Source of the DNA: Spirochaetota bacterium
GTDB lineage: Bacteria; Spirochaetota; UBA4802; JAFGJZ01
Reading direction: 5' to 3'
DNA: 18,179 nucleotides
Assembly (NCBI GenBank): GCA_023396615.1
Contig: JAEWVM010000057.1
Location: 1-18,179 of the forward strand
Below the pieces are notes generated by a model, which ran no database searches, had not been told where the DNA came from, and saw only the letters and a program-made list of their open reading frames with translations. The position numbers and the translations under genes are program-made. Within the stretch, counting starts at the first letter, position 1. Each line of letters opens with the position of its first letter. Shown here one piece after another: positions 1-6,589 of this stretch.

Positions 1-422
1 CATTCATTCTGCTTTATGCAGTTAACACAGTCTTTCCATATTTTCTCAGGAAGTGTTTCTTTTTCAACTTTCTTAAAACCGCATTTAGCAAAAAAATCCG
101 GAGAAAGAGTAAGAGCGAATACTTTCACTTTAGGATTTATTTCCCTGATATCATGTATTATTTTTTTAACAAGCCTCTTCCCGATTCCTTTGGCGAAAAA
201 ACTTTTTTTGACGGCAAGCGAACGAATTTCTACAAGCAGAGGGCTATATGTAAAATAAGCCGCAACACCCGAAAGTTTTCCTTCTGTTTCCGAAACATAA
301 AAATGTTCAATACTGTCTGCTATTTCTTCATGAGTTCTTTTAAGAACTATACCTTCTTTGGTATAAGGTTCGAGAATGTTCAGAATATCTTCGATGTCGG
401 AAATATTTGCTCTTCTTATCAT
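1..422 (-). CDS. argA: Short-type amino-acid N-acetyltransferase (N-acetylglutamate synthase, ArgA-like), 3' end cut by window edge
   Basis: This GNAT-fold enzyme is expected to transfer acetyl from acetyl-CoA to glutamate, the first step of arginine synthesis. Translating the reverse strand from ATG at 422 gives 140 residues with no stop before the window edge. It opens MIRRANISDIEDILNIL, as GNAT proteins do. It has the acetyl-CoA loop FFAKGIGKRL at about 75-84 and a typical GNAT late region, LSPDFFAKCGFKKVE, at about 106-120. The end, LPEKIWKDCVNCIKQNE (124-140), is the hallmark of short ArgA proteins of the Mycobacterium Rv2747 type, which continue with a Cys-Asp-Glu run. Roughly 10-30 residues are probably missing. 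The start codon shares one base with the stop of the upstream SPOR gene (TGATG), and AAAGAGAA lies 5 bases before it, so translation is probably coupled. A GNAT acting on another amino acid is the main alternative. Confidence 0.8.
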   Translation of the reverse strand, partial: MIRRANISDIEDILNILEPYTKEGIVLKRTHEEIADSIEHFYVSETEGKLSGVAAYFTYSPLLVEIRSLAVKKSFFAKGIGKRLVKKIIHDIREINPKVKVFALTLSPDFFAKCGFKKVEKETLPEKIWKDCVNCIKQNE

Positions 423-988
423 CAAATTCTCTTTATTACAACAGAATTACGGCAGAATGCATATTCCTTATATTCCCTGATTTTTTGCAAGGAACTTTCA
501 GCGTTTTCCATTGTCTTAAAGGGTCCGATGAAAAGATTATAATCTTCTCCGTTTTTAGCCAGAATTACAGTATGTCCCCTTTTGCTGAGAGCATCTGCTG
601 CTTTTTTTGAATCATCAAGAGACATTGTTTCATTAATTTTAACTGCAAATGGATACTCTTCTTTGGGATACACATCGCTTGTTGACTGTATCTGATCGGG
701 ATTTTTTGAAACAAGAGATTTTAGTTCACTTACAGCCTGCATTGTCTTTTCATCGACAATCGGTTTGTTGGGATCTCCTGTAAATTTTATTCCGACTACC
801 ATTCCGGCCGTAAAAGAAATGATACAAAGAGCAGCGGCAATGGTCAGTGTGCGGTTAAAATTTCCCTGCTTCTTCTCATTGTTTTTGATTACTTCCGCCC
901 CTCTCGAATGGTATTCGATATCGGGATTTTCAAAATAGGCAGGCGAATAGCCGCCCTGTTTTTTCACGTATAGATCAAAATCTTGCAT
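422..988 (-). CDS. SPOR-domain membrane protein
   Basis: 188-residue single-pass inner-membrane protein. A polar N-terminal tail of about 46 residues is followed by one membrane helix (about 47-67, TLTIAAALCIISFTAGMVVG), a linker, and a SPOR domain at about 112-188 (YPFAVKINETMSLDDSKKAA, then LFIGPFKTMENAESSLQKI). SPOR domains bind glycan strands stripped of stem peptides at division septa or cell poles, so a role in division or envelope remodelling is inferred. There is no amidase or other enzymatic domain. GGAGAAA precedes the ATG by about 4 bases. The gene lies 83 bp after pcm, so it may have its own promoter or be the tail of the ribosomal-protein operon. It overlaps the argA-like gene by one base. 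The SPOR call is firm; the exact cellular role is unknown. Confidence 0.85.
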   Translation of the reverse strand: MQDFDLYVKKQGGYSPAYFENPDIEYHSRGAEVIKNNEKKQGNFNRTLTIAAALCIISFTAGMVVGIKFTGDPNKPIVDEKTMQAVSELKSLVSKNPDQIQSTSDVYPKEEYPFAVKINETMSLDDSKKAADALSKRGHTVILAKNGEDYNLFIGPFKTMENAESSLQKIREYKEYAFCRNSVVIKRI

Positions 989-1071
989 CGTTTTCTCCGA
1001 AGATCATGGCTGTTTATATTTTCGGCAGAAATCGCTTACCAATAAACATTTATTTTCTTCAGAGAAAAACC

Positions 1072-1797
1072 TTATTTACCCTTTTCTTCAGGAAGCTCAT
1101 CAACTTCATTAGTCTCAACCATTATTTCTGATCCAATATCAAGAACCTTATCATATCCGTATTTTCCCTGAATCGGAGGAAAAATTCCCTGCTCGCCGAA
1201 ACTCATTTTAAAATTCGCTCCGGTATTAACATCCGGTTCATTGCGTATAATGACAATCTGCTGCATGTGCTCAGGCCCCATAGGAAATACCATAACACCG
1301 CGTCTTTTAACATATTGAAGTGTTGAAATCGGCCTCTTATAGCAGGCTCCCCATATAATTGCACTGTCAAGTTCACTCAAATCCATTTCCGGGTCAGTTC
1401 CGTCACCTGAGAAAAATCGGATATTTTCATAACCAAGCGCGTAAAGCCTTGTTTTCGCCGATGCAGCAAGCCTTTCATCCATTTCTATTGTAAAAACCTC
1501 TCTGCAAAGAAGAGATAATACGGCAGTGGAAAACCCCGAACCTGTTCCTACTTCGAGAATTCTCATATTCTCCGCCGGAGAAAGAGCATTAATCATTTTT
1601 GCCGCGAGATAAATGGAATCGCTTTTTTCTCCGTAACCAACGGGAACAAAGTCGTTCGTATAAAACTTATCCTGAAACATTTTATCAAAAAATCTCACAG
1701 GATCAACTGCCTTAAACGCTTCAATAATATCTTTCTTTATCCCTTCGGATTCCAGAGAATCAAAAAACTTTTTTTTACGTACTGCTAATGGTTCCAT
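1072..1797 (-). CDS. pcm: Protein-L-isoaspartate O-methyltransferase family protein
   Basis: 241-residue cytoplasmic SAM-dependent methyltransferase of the PCMT family, which methylates L-isoaspartyl residues so that damaged proteins can be repaired. Motif I, LEVGTGSGFSTAVL, lies at 81-94, and the post-I acidic strand, VFTIEMDERL, at 101-110. The preceding FVPVGYGEKSDSIYLAAKM (50-68) is in the place of the family's substrate-site stretch (normally PxxIGxGQTISQP). The usual Gln-Thr-Ile-Ser is replaced by Glu-Lys-Ser-Asp, so substrate preference may differ from the classical enzyme. At 241 residues it is slightly longer than E. coli Pcm (208), with an extra C-terminal tail rich in Glu and Lys. 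It starts 7 bp after the mlaE-like stop and is surely cotranscribed with it. Confidence 0.75.
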   Translation of the reverse strand: MEPLAVRKKKFFDSLESEGIKKDIIEAFKAVDPVRFFDKMFQDKFYTNDFVPVGYGEKSDSIYLAAKMINALSPAENMRILEVGTGSGFSTAVLSLLCREVFTIEMDERLAASAKTRLYALGYENIRFFSGDGTDPEMDLSELDSAIIWGACYKRPISTLQYVKRRGVMVFPMGPEHMQQIVIIRNEPDVNTGANFKMSFGEQGIFPPIQGKYGYDKVLDIGSEIMVETNEVDELPEEKGK

Positions 1798-1804
1798 TTT
1801 TCCC

Positions 1805-2572
1805 TCAAATTACCTGCATAAGATATGTTAAAAAATAATCCGATATCAAAACAACCATTGACGCTTTAACCACCGATTGAATTGTTGACCTTCCAACTCC
1901 TTCGGCTCCGCCCGTGGTATTGAATCCCTCATAACAGGCTATTAAAGCTATTTCAACACCAAAAACAAAAGATTTTGAAAATCCGCTGAAAAAATCTTCT
2001 ATCGTGACATAGGCTATAATATTGTCATAATATTTATCAGGCGTCACTCCCAAAGCGAAAAAAGCAATTATTGATCCGCCAACTACTCCCATAAGATCTG
2101 ATATCAATGTCAGACACGGAGTCATTACTAAAGCCGCAATCAGACGCGGTACTGCAAGATACTGAATAGGATTTGTTGAAAGTGTTACAAGCGCGTCAAT
2201 CTGCTCTGTGACTTTCATTGATCCAATCTGAGCTGCTATCGCCGAACCGATTCTTCCGGCCAGAAGAAGTGCGGTAAGAACAGGAGCCAGCTCTCTGAAC
2301 ATCGAAATGGTCACGCCGCTTCCGATATAGACTGACGAACCCGGCATTATCGCGTCCATCGATTTTCCTATCTGAAGAGCCATTACCATTCCGGTAAAAA
2401 ATATTGTTATCGATGTTACCGGAAGAGACTTGTATCCAATTTCAAGCATCTGGTTCAGGATATTCTTACCGTCAAAGGGCTTGCGGAAAGTCCATTTGAC
2501 GGTTTCACCGAGGAAAATCATATACTTTCCGACGGCTTCAAATATCGTTATTACCGGATTAAAACTTATCAT
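1805..2572 (-). CDS. mlaE: MlaE/YrbE-family lipid ABC transporter permease
   Basis: 255-residue polytopic inner-membrane protein of the MlaE family, the permease of Mla/Mce systems that move phospholipid between the inner and outer membranes of diderms. About five membrane helices are visible. The conserved loop following SAIAAQIGSMKVTEQIDAL (110-128) continues with LSTNPIQYLAVPRLIA (131-146), the family signature that couples to the ATPase. The start ATG overlaps the dnaB stop as ATGA, so translation is coupled to the replicative helicase gene. The partner ATPase (MlaF) and MCE protein (MlaD) are not next to it; pcm follows instead. They must be encoded elsewhere if the system is complete. 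Confidence in the family is high; the exact lipid and direction are unknown. Confidence 0.9.
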   Translation of the reverse strand: MISFNPVITIFEAVGKYMIFLGETVKWTFRKPFDGKNILNQMLEIGYKSLPVTSITIFFTGMVMALQIGKSMDAIMPGSSVYIGSGVTISMFRELAPVLTALLLAGRIGSAIAAQIGSMKVTEQIDALVTLSTNPIQYLAVPRLIAALVMTPCLTLISDLMGVVGGSIIAFFALGVTPDKYYDNIIAYVTIEDFFSGFSKSFVFGVEIALIACYEGFNTTGGAEGVGRSTIQSVVKASMVVLISDYFLTYLMQVI

Positions 2573-3921
2573 TGTCCAGCCGGAATTGCCTCATCATAAG
2601 AATGAACCGTGTCAAGATTATTGAACTTGGTAAACTTATCCCAGAACATCAGCTCAACTGTACCTGTCGGACCGTTTCTCTGTTTAGCTACAATTATATC
2701 GGCACGGCCTTTTCTTTCCGTATCTTTCTTAACTTTTTCTTCGCGGTAAATAAACATAACAACGTCCGCATCCTGCTCGATTGAACCCGATTCTCTCAAG
2801 TCCGAAAGCTGCGGAATCTGGTCAGAACGGGACTCAACAGCTCGCGAAAGCTGGGACAAAGCAATTACCGGACACTCAAGTTCGCGTGCAAGAAGTTTAA
2901 GTCCTCGCGAAATTTCACCAATCTGCTGATGACGCTCTCCTTTTGTCGTAGTTGTAATCAGCTGAAGATAGTCGATTATAATTATGCCCAGTCTTTCCTT
3001 CTGGGATGCACGGCGGGCCTTTGCCCTGATCTCTGTAATCGTAAGACCGGGGGTATCATCTATTATCATCGGACATGCCGAAAATTTATCGGCAACCGCA
3101 TATATTCTTCTTAATTCATCATTATTCAAAAAACCGGTTCTGAGCTTTTGAAGTTCAATCATCGCTTCAATCGAAATCAAACGCATGAGAAGCTGAACGG
3201 AAGGCATTTCAAGAGAAAAGAAAAAAACCGGCCGTTTTTCCCTTACTGCAACATTTACCATCATGTTGAGGGCAAGCGCTGTTTTTCCCATCGCGGGACG
3301 CGCTGCCATAATGATAAGTTCTGAAGGATGAAATCCCGTAAGCATGTTATCAAGTTCAGAATAACCGCATGCCAGCCCGGTTACTCCCTTTTTATTTTCA
3401 ATGAGGCGCTCTATTCGTGTTACAGCGTCCCCTACAATCTGCTGAATCGACTGAACCTGCGTGCTGATTCGTCTTTCAGTAACCTGAAAGACCATTTTCT
3501 CGGCATCATCAAGAACCTCAGAAGTCTCCCTGCTGATATCGTAACAGCTTTCAATTACCGCGCCTGAAGTTTCTATAAGACGGCGGCGCAGACTGTATTC
3601 TTTTATCTGATTTGCATAATATTCCGCGTTGGCGGAAGTTGCGACACTCTGATAAAGTTTGGCTAGGTAGGCTTCGCCTCCTGCCCTGTCGAGTTTCTGG
3701 AGTTCAACAAGCTGGTGACGCAATGAAATTAAATCGACTGGTTTAGCTTTTCTGTCAAGTTCCCTGACTGCGTCAAAAATGATACGGTGAGGCTCAAGAT
3801 AGAAATCCTCCGACTGGAGGATTCCTAATACTTTGAGCAAAGCGTCTTTGCTTACGATGATTGACGCAAGGCATGAAACTTCCGTGTCAATGTCATGAGG
3901 CGGAAGATTCTGCACAGGCAT
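2569..3921 (-). CDS. dnaB: Replicative DNA helicase DnaB
   Basis: 450-residue hexameric 5'-3' replicative helicase that unwinds the fork and recruits primase. The N-terminal domain (about 6-105, starting LPPHDIDTEVSCLASII) is followed by a linker and a RecA-like motor. The Walker A motif is ARPAMGKT at 207-214, Walker B is IIIIDYLQL at 313-321, and the later LSQLSRAVESR and SDLRESGSIEQDADVV motifs are intact. Length matches the family, and no intein interrupts the Walker region, a common insertion site. It starts 1 bp after the rplI stop and overlaps the MlaE-like gene by 4 bases, so it sits inside a tightly packed operon with ribosomal protein genes. Such coupling of replication and ribosomal genes is common in bacteria. 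Confidence 0.97.
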   Translation of the reverse strand: MPVQNLPPHDIDTEVSCLASIIVSKDALLKVLGILQSEDFYLEPHRIIFDAVRELDRKAKPVDLISLRHQLVELQKLDRAGGEAYLAKLYQSVATSANAEYYANQIKEYSLRRRLIETSGAVIESCYDISRETSEVLDDAEKMVFQVTERRISTQVQSIQQIVGDAVTRIERLIENKKGVTGLACGYSELDNMLTGFHPSELIIMAARPAMGKTALALNMMVNVAVREKRPVFFFSLEMPSVQLLMRLISIEAMIELQKLRTGFLNNDELRRIYAVADKFSACPMIIDDTPGLTITEIRAKARRASQKERLGIIIIDYLQLITTTTKGERHQQIGEISRGLKLLARELECPVIALSQLSRAVESRSDQIPQLSDLRESGSIEQDADVVMFIYREEKVKKDTERKGRADIIVAKQRNGPTGTVELMFWDKFTKFNNLDTVHSYDEAIPAGQ

Positions 3922-3922
3922 A

Positions 3923-4366
3923 TTATTCTTTTACCACCGTAACTTTTAGAGGAGCAGAAACACCTTCTTCGAGTTTAATAGAAATATTAAATTCTCCAAC
4001 GTGTTTGATCTGTTCATCAAGAACGATCTTTCTTTTATCAACAGTGATTCCGGCTTCAGCAAGTTTAGCAGAAATATCTGCAGAAGTAATTGAACCGAAA
4101 AGTTTTCCGTCGTCTCCCGCTTTAGTTGTAAAAGAAAGAGATACAGTTTTAAGCTGATCAGCAACTTTTTCACTTTCTTTTTTACGTTTCTCTTTTTTAA
4201 CTTTAATCAGATGTTTCTGATGAGCAATTGTTCTTCCGTTTGCTTCGCTGTAAGCGATAACAAGTTTTTTAGGAAGAAGAAAATTGCGCGCGTAGCCGTC
4301 TGCTACTTCTTTTATATCACCGGCGTCGCCGAGATTTGAAACATCTTTCTGAAGAATTACTTTCAT
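3923..4366 (-). CDS. rplI: 50S ribosomal protein bL9
   Basis: 147 residues, normal length for bL9, a 23S rRNA-binding protein of the large subunit with two globular domains joined by a long helix. The N-terminal signature MKVILQKDVSNLGDAGDIKE and VADGYARNFLLPKKLA-like stretch (here VADGYARNFLLPKKLV) are clear. A Lys- and Glu-rich helix follows at about 48-75, then the C-terminal domain containing GKLFGSITSADISAKL. It lies 22 bp after the DUF2232-like membrane gene and 1 bp before dnaB, within one transcription unit. No anomaly seen. Confidence 0.97.
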   Translation of the reverse strand: MKVILQKDVSNLGDAGDIKEVADGYARNFLLPKKLVIAYSEANGRTIAHQKHLIKVKKEKRKKESEKVADQLKTVSLSFTTKAGDDGKLFGSITSADISAKLAEAGITVDKRKIVLDEQIKHVGEFNISIKLEEGVSAPLKVTVVKE

Positions 4367-4388
4367 CTCTTAACTCCATTATTTAATA

Positions 4389-5267
4389 TCAATTCTCTTT
4401 TTTATCACTTTTGATGCTTTCAGGTGAAAATTTCCGAAAATCGGCCCATATATCAAGAAGTCCGATTCCAGCCAAAAACATGACAATGAAACCGAATACC
4501 TGAAAACTGAATATTGCCATGCCGAGCAAAAACAACGGCATGATAAAAACCGGAATTCTTTTTTTCATCAGTACAAATTTTAAAATACCGAGCGACTGTA
4601 TAAAATATATTACAGTAAGCACTAGAAGAATGTTTTTCCCGGCCGCCTTAGCAGGATAAAACTTTCCTCCTTGGTCAAAGACAATAAGAGATATTGAAAC
4701 TATGACCAAAAAGACAAGCCACTCATTGACTTTAAAATTCTCAATTCCTTTAACAAAGTTTTCTGCTTTCAGAATTCTTTTGAAAATCAAATCGAGAATT
4801 GAAAAACCCGCAAAAGATATCATAAGAGCCGAAACAAAAATCATAAAAGGAACTAAATCTTTCATAATTTCCATAACGAATTTGTACTGTTCTGCAAATT
4901 CAGCTTTTTGCTTATCGTCTAATTTTCCGCTGTTTAAGAAACTCTGAACAGCAGTTTCCGCTTCATTTGCAAGACTCGCACCCATATAATTAGTCTCATA
5001 TAGATAATCCGCTGCAAAAATTCCGAAAACCAGAAATACAGAAGTTAAAACAATAAACTGAACCGACCTTTTTGTACGATAAGCGAAACCGGTTATACTT
5101 CCGATTGCAAGTGCCGACAAATTAATCACCAAAATATCAATATATCCAATGCTGAAATAAATCATCAGCACTGAAAGCGGCAAAAGCCACAGCGCGGAAT
5201 ACTTTCCCATTTTAAAAACAGAAACAGCAGTAGCAATCATTATTGCCGCGCTAATCAAAAGCATCAT
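4389..5267 (-). CDS. DUF2232-like polytopic membrane protein (YybS-type), unknown function
   Basis: 292 residues with about eight hydrophobic membrane segments: roughly 1-20, 24-42, 45-64, 70-92, an amphipathic stretch around 93-120, then 128-160, 183-200, 210-232 and 239-275. The tail is charged and ends SDKKEN. Size, topology and position between rpsR and rplI match the DUF2232 (YybS) family, which occupies this slot in many bacteria and has no settled function. No enzymatic motif is visible. The first ATG starts 1 bp after the rpsR stop and is followed at once by a second ATG; the ribosome-binding GGTGAAG lies inside the end of rpsR. A hydrophobic transporter of another family cannot be excluded from sequence alone. 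Confidence 0.7.
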   Translation of the reverse strand: MMLLISAAIMIATAVSVFKMGKYSALWLLPLSVLMIYFSIGYIDILVINLSALAIGSITGFAYRTKRSVQFIVLTSVFLVFGIFAADYLYETNYMGASLANEAETAVQSFLNSGKLDDKQKAEFAEQYKFVMEIMKDLVPFMIFVSALMISFAGFSILDLIFKRILKAENFVKGIENFKVNEWLVFLVIVSISLIVFDQGGKFYPAKAAGKNILLVLTVIYFIQSLGILKFVLMKKRIPVFIMPLFLLGMAIFSFQVFGFIVMFLAGIGLLDIWADFRKFSPESIKSDKKEN

Positions 5268-5268
5268 C

Positions 5269-5607
5269 TTAGAACTTCACCACAAAAGGAAGAAGCGCTA
5301 TCATTCTCGCACGTTTTACTTCAAGAGCAATGTGTCTCTGATGTTTCGCGCAAGTTCCGGTAATTCTTCTAGGAAGAATCTTTCCTCTTTCAGTAAGAAA
5401 TTTCTCGAGGATGTCGGATTTTTTATAATCGATTACCATGTCTTTGTTGTGGCAGAACTTGCACACTTTTTTCTTAAAACGCGAATTTCTTCCTCTTCCG
5501 CCGTCTTTATCCTTAAAAGCTCTTGCAAAGCTGTCGTCTCTTTCAAGACCGGTCATTGCTGCAGCTACATCTTCACTGCTTTCGATATCTTTAATATCTT
5601 CAGACAT
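5269..5607 (-). CDS. rpsR: 30S ribosomal protein bS18, cysteine-containing form with N-terminal extension
   Basis: 112 residues; bS18 is usually 70-90. The core, from RFKKKVCKFCHNKDMVIDYK to RARMIALLPFVVKF, is complete and contains the family stretch LPRRITGTCAKHQR. S18 binds with S6 on the platform of the 30S subunit. Cys at KVCKFC and at TGTCAKHQ make this the C+ (putative zinc-binding) form of S18, as opposed to the C- form made under zinc shortage in species that keep both. An acidic, low-complexity N-terminal extension of about 40 residues (MSEDIKDIESSEDVAAAM and on) precedes the core. AGGAG sits 7 bases before the first ATG, so the extension is probably translated. It follows ssb by 17 bp. 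Confidence 0.95.
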   Translation of the reverse strand: MSEDIKDIESSEDVAAAMTGLERDDSFARAFKDKDGGRGRNSRFKKKVCKFCHNKDMVIDYKKSDILEKFLTERGKILPRRITGTCAKHQRHIALEVKRARMIALLPFVVKF

Positions 5608-5624
5608 TTTATTCTCCTAATAAA

Positions 5625-6074
5625 TTAAAATGGAATGTCATCATCGCTGAACGAAGGCGAATCAGGAATGGAATCATTTCTGTAATCAGGGAAATTGTCC
5701 ACTTCCTGCGGTTTCGCGCCCAACTGCGCTTTGTCCGATGACGGTGCATCAAGAAACTGAAAATTTTCAACAACGACTTCAACGGTTGAACGCTTATTTC
5801 CGTCTTTGTCATCCCATGACCTCTGCTGAAGTCTTCCCTCAATAATAATTCTCTGGCCTTTCTTGAAATATTGAGAGATTATTTGCCCAGTTTTTCCCCA
5901 TGCGATACAGTTGAAGAAAGAAACCTGTTCTTTCTTTTCGCTGTTTTGACCGACATAAGTGCGGTTATTCGCAAGTGAAAAATTGGCAATAGGAGTATTT
6001 GTGGGAGTAAATTTCAGCTCCGGATCTCTTGTAAATCTTCCTACAAGACATACTCTGTTGATATCATTTGCCAT
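5625..6074 (-). CDS. ssb: Single-stranded DNA-binding protein SSB
   Basis: 149-residue homotetrameric SSB that coats single-stranded DNA during replication and repair. The OB fold covers about 1-108 (NRVCLVGRFTRDPELKFTPT, then SFFNCIAWGKTGQIISQYFK). An acidic, Pro- and Ser-containing linker leads to the C-terminal tip DDDIPF, the peptide that recruits partner proteins. A GGAAGG ribosome site precedes the ATG. It stands between rpsF and rpsR, as in very many bacteria, separated from rpsF by 12 bp. Confidence 0.97.
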   Translation of the reverse strand: MANDINRVCLVGRFTRDPELKFTPTNTPIANFSLANNRTYVGQNSEKKEQVSFFNCIAWGKTGQIISQYFKKGQRIIIEGRLQQRSWDDKDGNKRSTVEVVVENFQFLDAPSSDKAQLGAKPQEVDNFPDYRNDSIPDSPSFSDDDIPF

Positions 6075-6086
6075 ATCAACCTTCCT

Positions 6087-6371
6087 TTATGCGGTTTTCT
6101 TTTCCTGAACGACGAACAAGAAACGCAAAAATACTGTATTTAGTCTTAGTAATGCGGAAATCTTAGCTACTTTATCAGGAGTTGCCTCAAGAATTGAATG
6201 GCTGTAGTAAGCTTCTTTGAGCTCGTCGATTTCGTAGGCAAGGCGTCTTAGTCCCCAGTCCTCTTCTGATACGACAGTTGCTTCACATTTTGTTAGAATT
6301 TCTTTGAGAGCGTTTTTGCCCTCTTCTACTTTGCCGGATCTGATGATCACGGTAAATTCGTAATTTCTCAC
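6087..6371 (-). CDS. rpsF: 30S ribosomal protein bS6
   Basis: 94 residues, normal for bS6, the partner of S18 on the small-subunit platform. The start MRNYEFTVIIRSGKVEEG, middle EEDWGLRRLAYEIDELKEAYYS and end LRLNTVFLRFLFV are diagnostic. The start codon is GTG, placed by a strong AGGAGG located 7 bases upstream. This is the first gene of the rpsF-ssb-rpsR-DUF2232-rplI-dnaB-mlaE-pcm unit. The leader upstream contains inverted repeats that could be an S6:S18 autoregulatory site (see separate entry). Confidence 0.97.
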   Translation of the reverse strand: MRNYEFTVIIRSGKVEEGKNALKEILTKCEATVVSEEDWGLRRLAYEIDELKEAYYSHSILEATPDKVAKISALLRLNTVFLRFLFVVQEKKTA

Positions 6372-6470
6372 AGATTGTCCTCCTTCCTGTGGAATATTGA
6401 CCCAAACGGGTCTAATGGTTTAATTAAAAACCGGTGCTAAAATGCGTTCAGCTTTTAGCAGAAAGGCTGT
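6372..6470 (-). promoter_or_regulatory. rpsF leader with stem-loops; candidate S6:S18 autoregulatory element
   Basis: In the transcript direction the leader first shows TGCTAAAA ... TTTTAGCA (window 6435-6460; 8-bp stem, 10-base loop). It then shows a CACCGG sequence, a GGTTT/AAACC hairpin, and GACCC-GTTT-GGGTC (6399-6412; perfect 5-bp stem), just before the AGGAGG of rpsF. Many bacteria carry an S6:S18-binding RNA with a conserved CCG in front of rpsF. The CCG and nearby stems here are compatible with that, but I could not fold the RNA, so the assignment is tentative. No clear promoter was recognised further upstream. Confidence 0.3.
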
Positions 6471-6550
6471 ACAATTTTTTAGGAGGCTGTTTATATTGCA
6501 AGTATTAATTTAATGCTTATATTCGAGAGCAACGAAGCTTGAGAGAGAAA

Positions 6551-6582
6551 CCAGAAAAAGCACTGAGATGTGCTTTTTCTGG
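6551..6582 (-). terminator. Rho-independent-type hairpin after the propeller gene
   Basis: Perfect 13-bp inverted repeat, CCAGAAAAAGCAC and its complement, with a 6-base loop, beginning 8 bases past the stop of the SH3/beta-propeller gene. On the minus strand it is followed by a pyrimidine-rich TTTCTCTCTC run. It separates the secreted-protein genes from the rpsF operon. The T-tract is interrupted, so efficiency is uncertain. Confidence 0.75.
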
Positions 6583-6589
6583 TATAAAA

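Noticed and set aside
153..610. Overlapping plus-strand open frames at the window start
   Set aside because: The minus strand here encodes recognisable GNAT and SPOR proteins; the plus frames lack any family pattern or good ribosome site.
1041..1054. AATAAACATTTATT near-palindrome between pcm and the SPOR gene
   Set aside because: Only six AT pairs around a 2-base centre and no T-run; too weak for a terminator or operator call.
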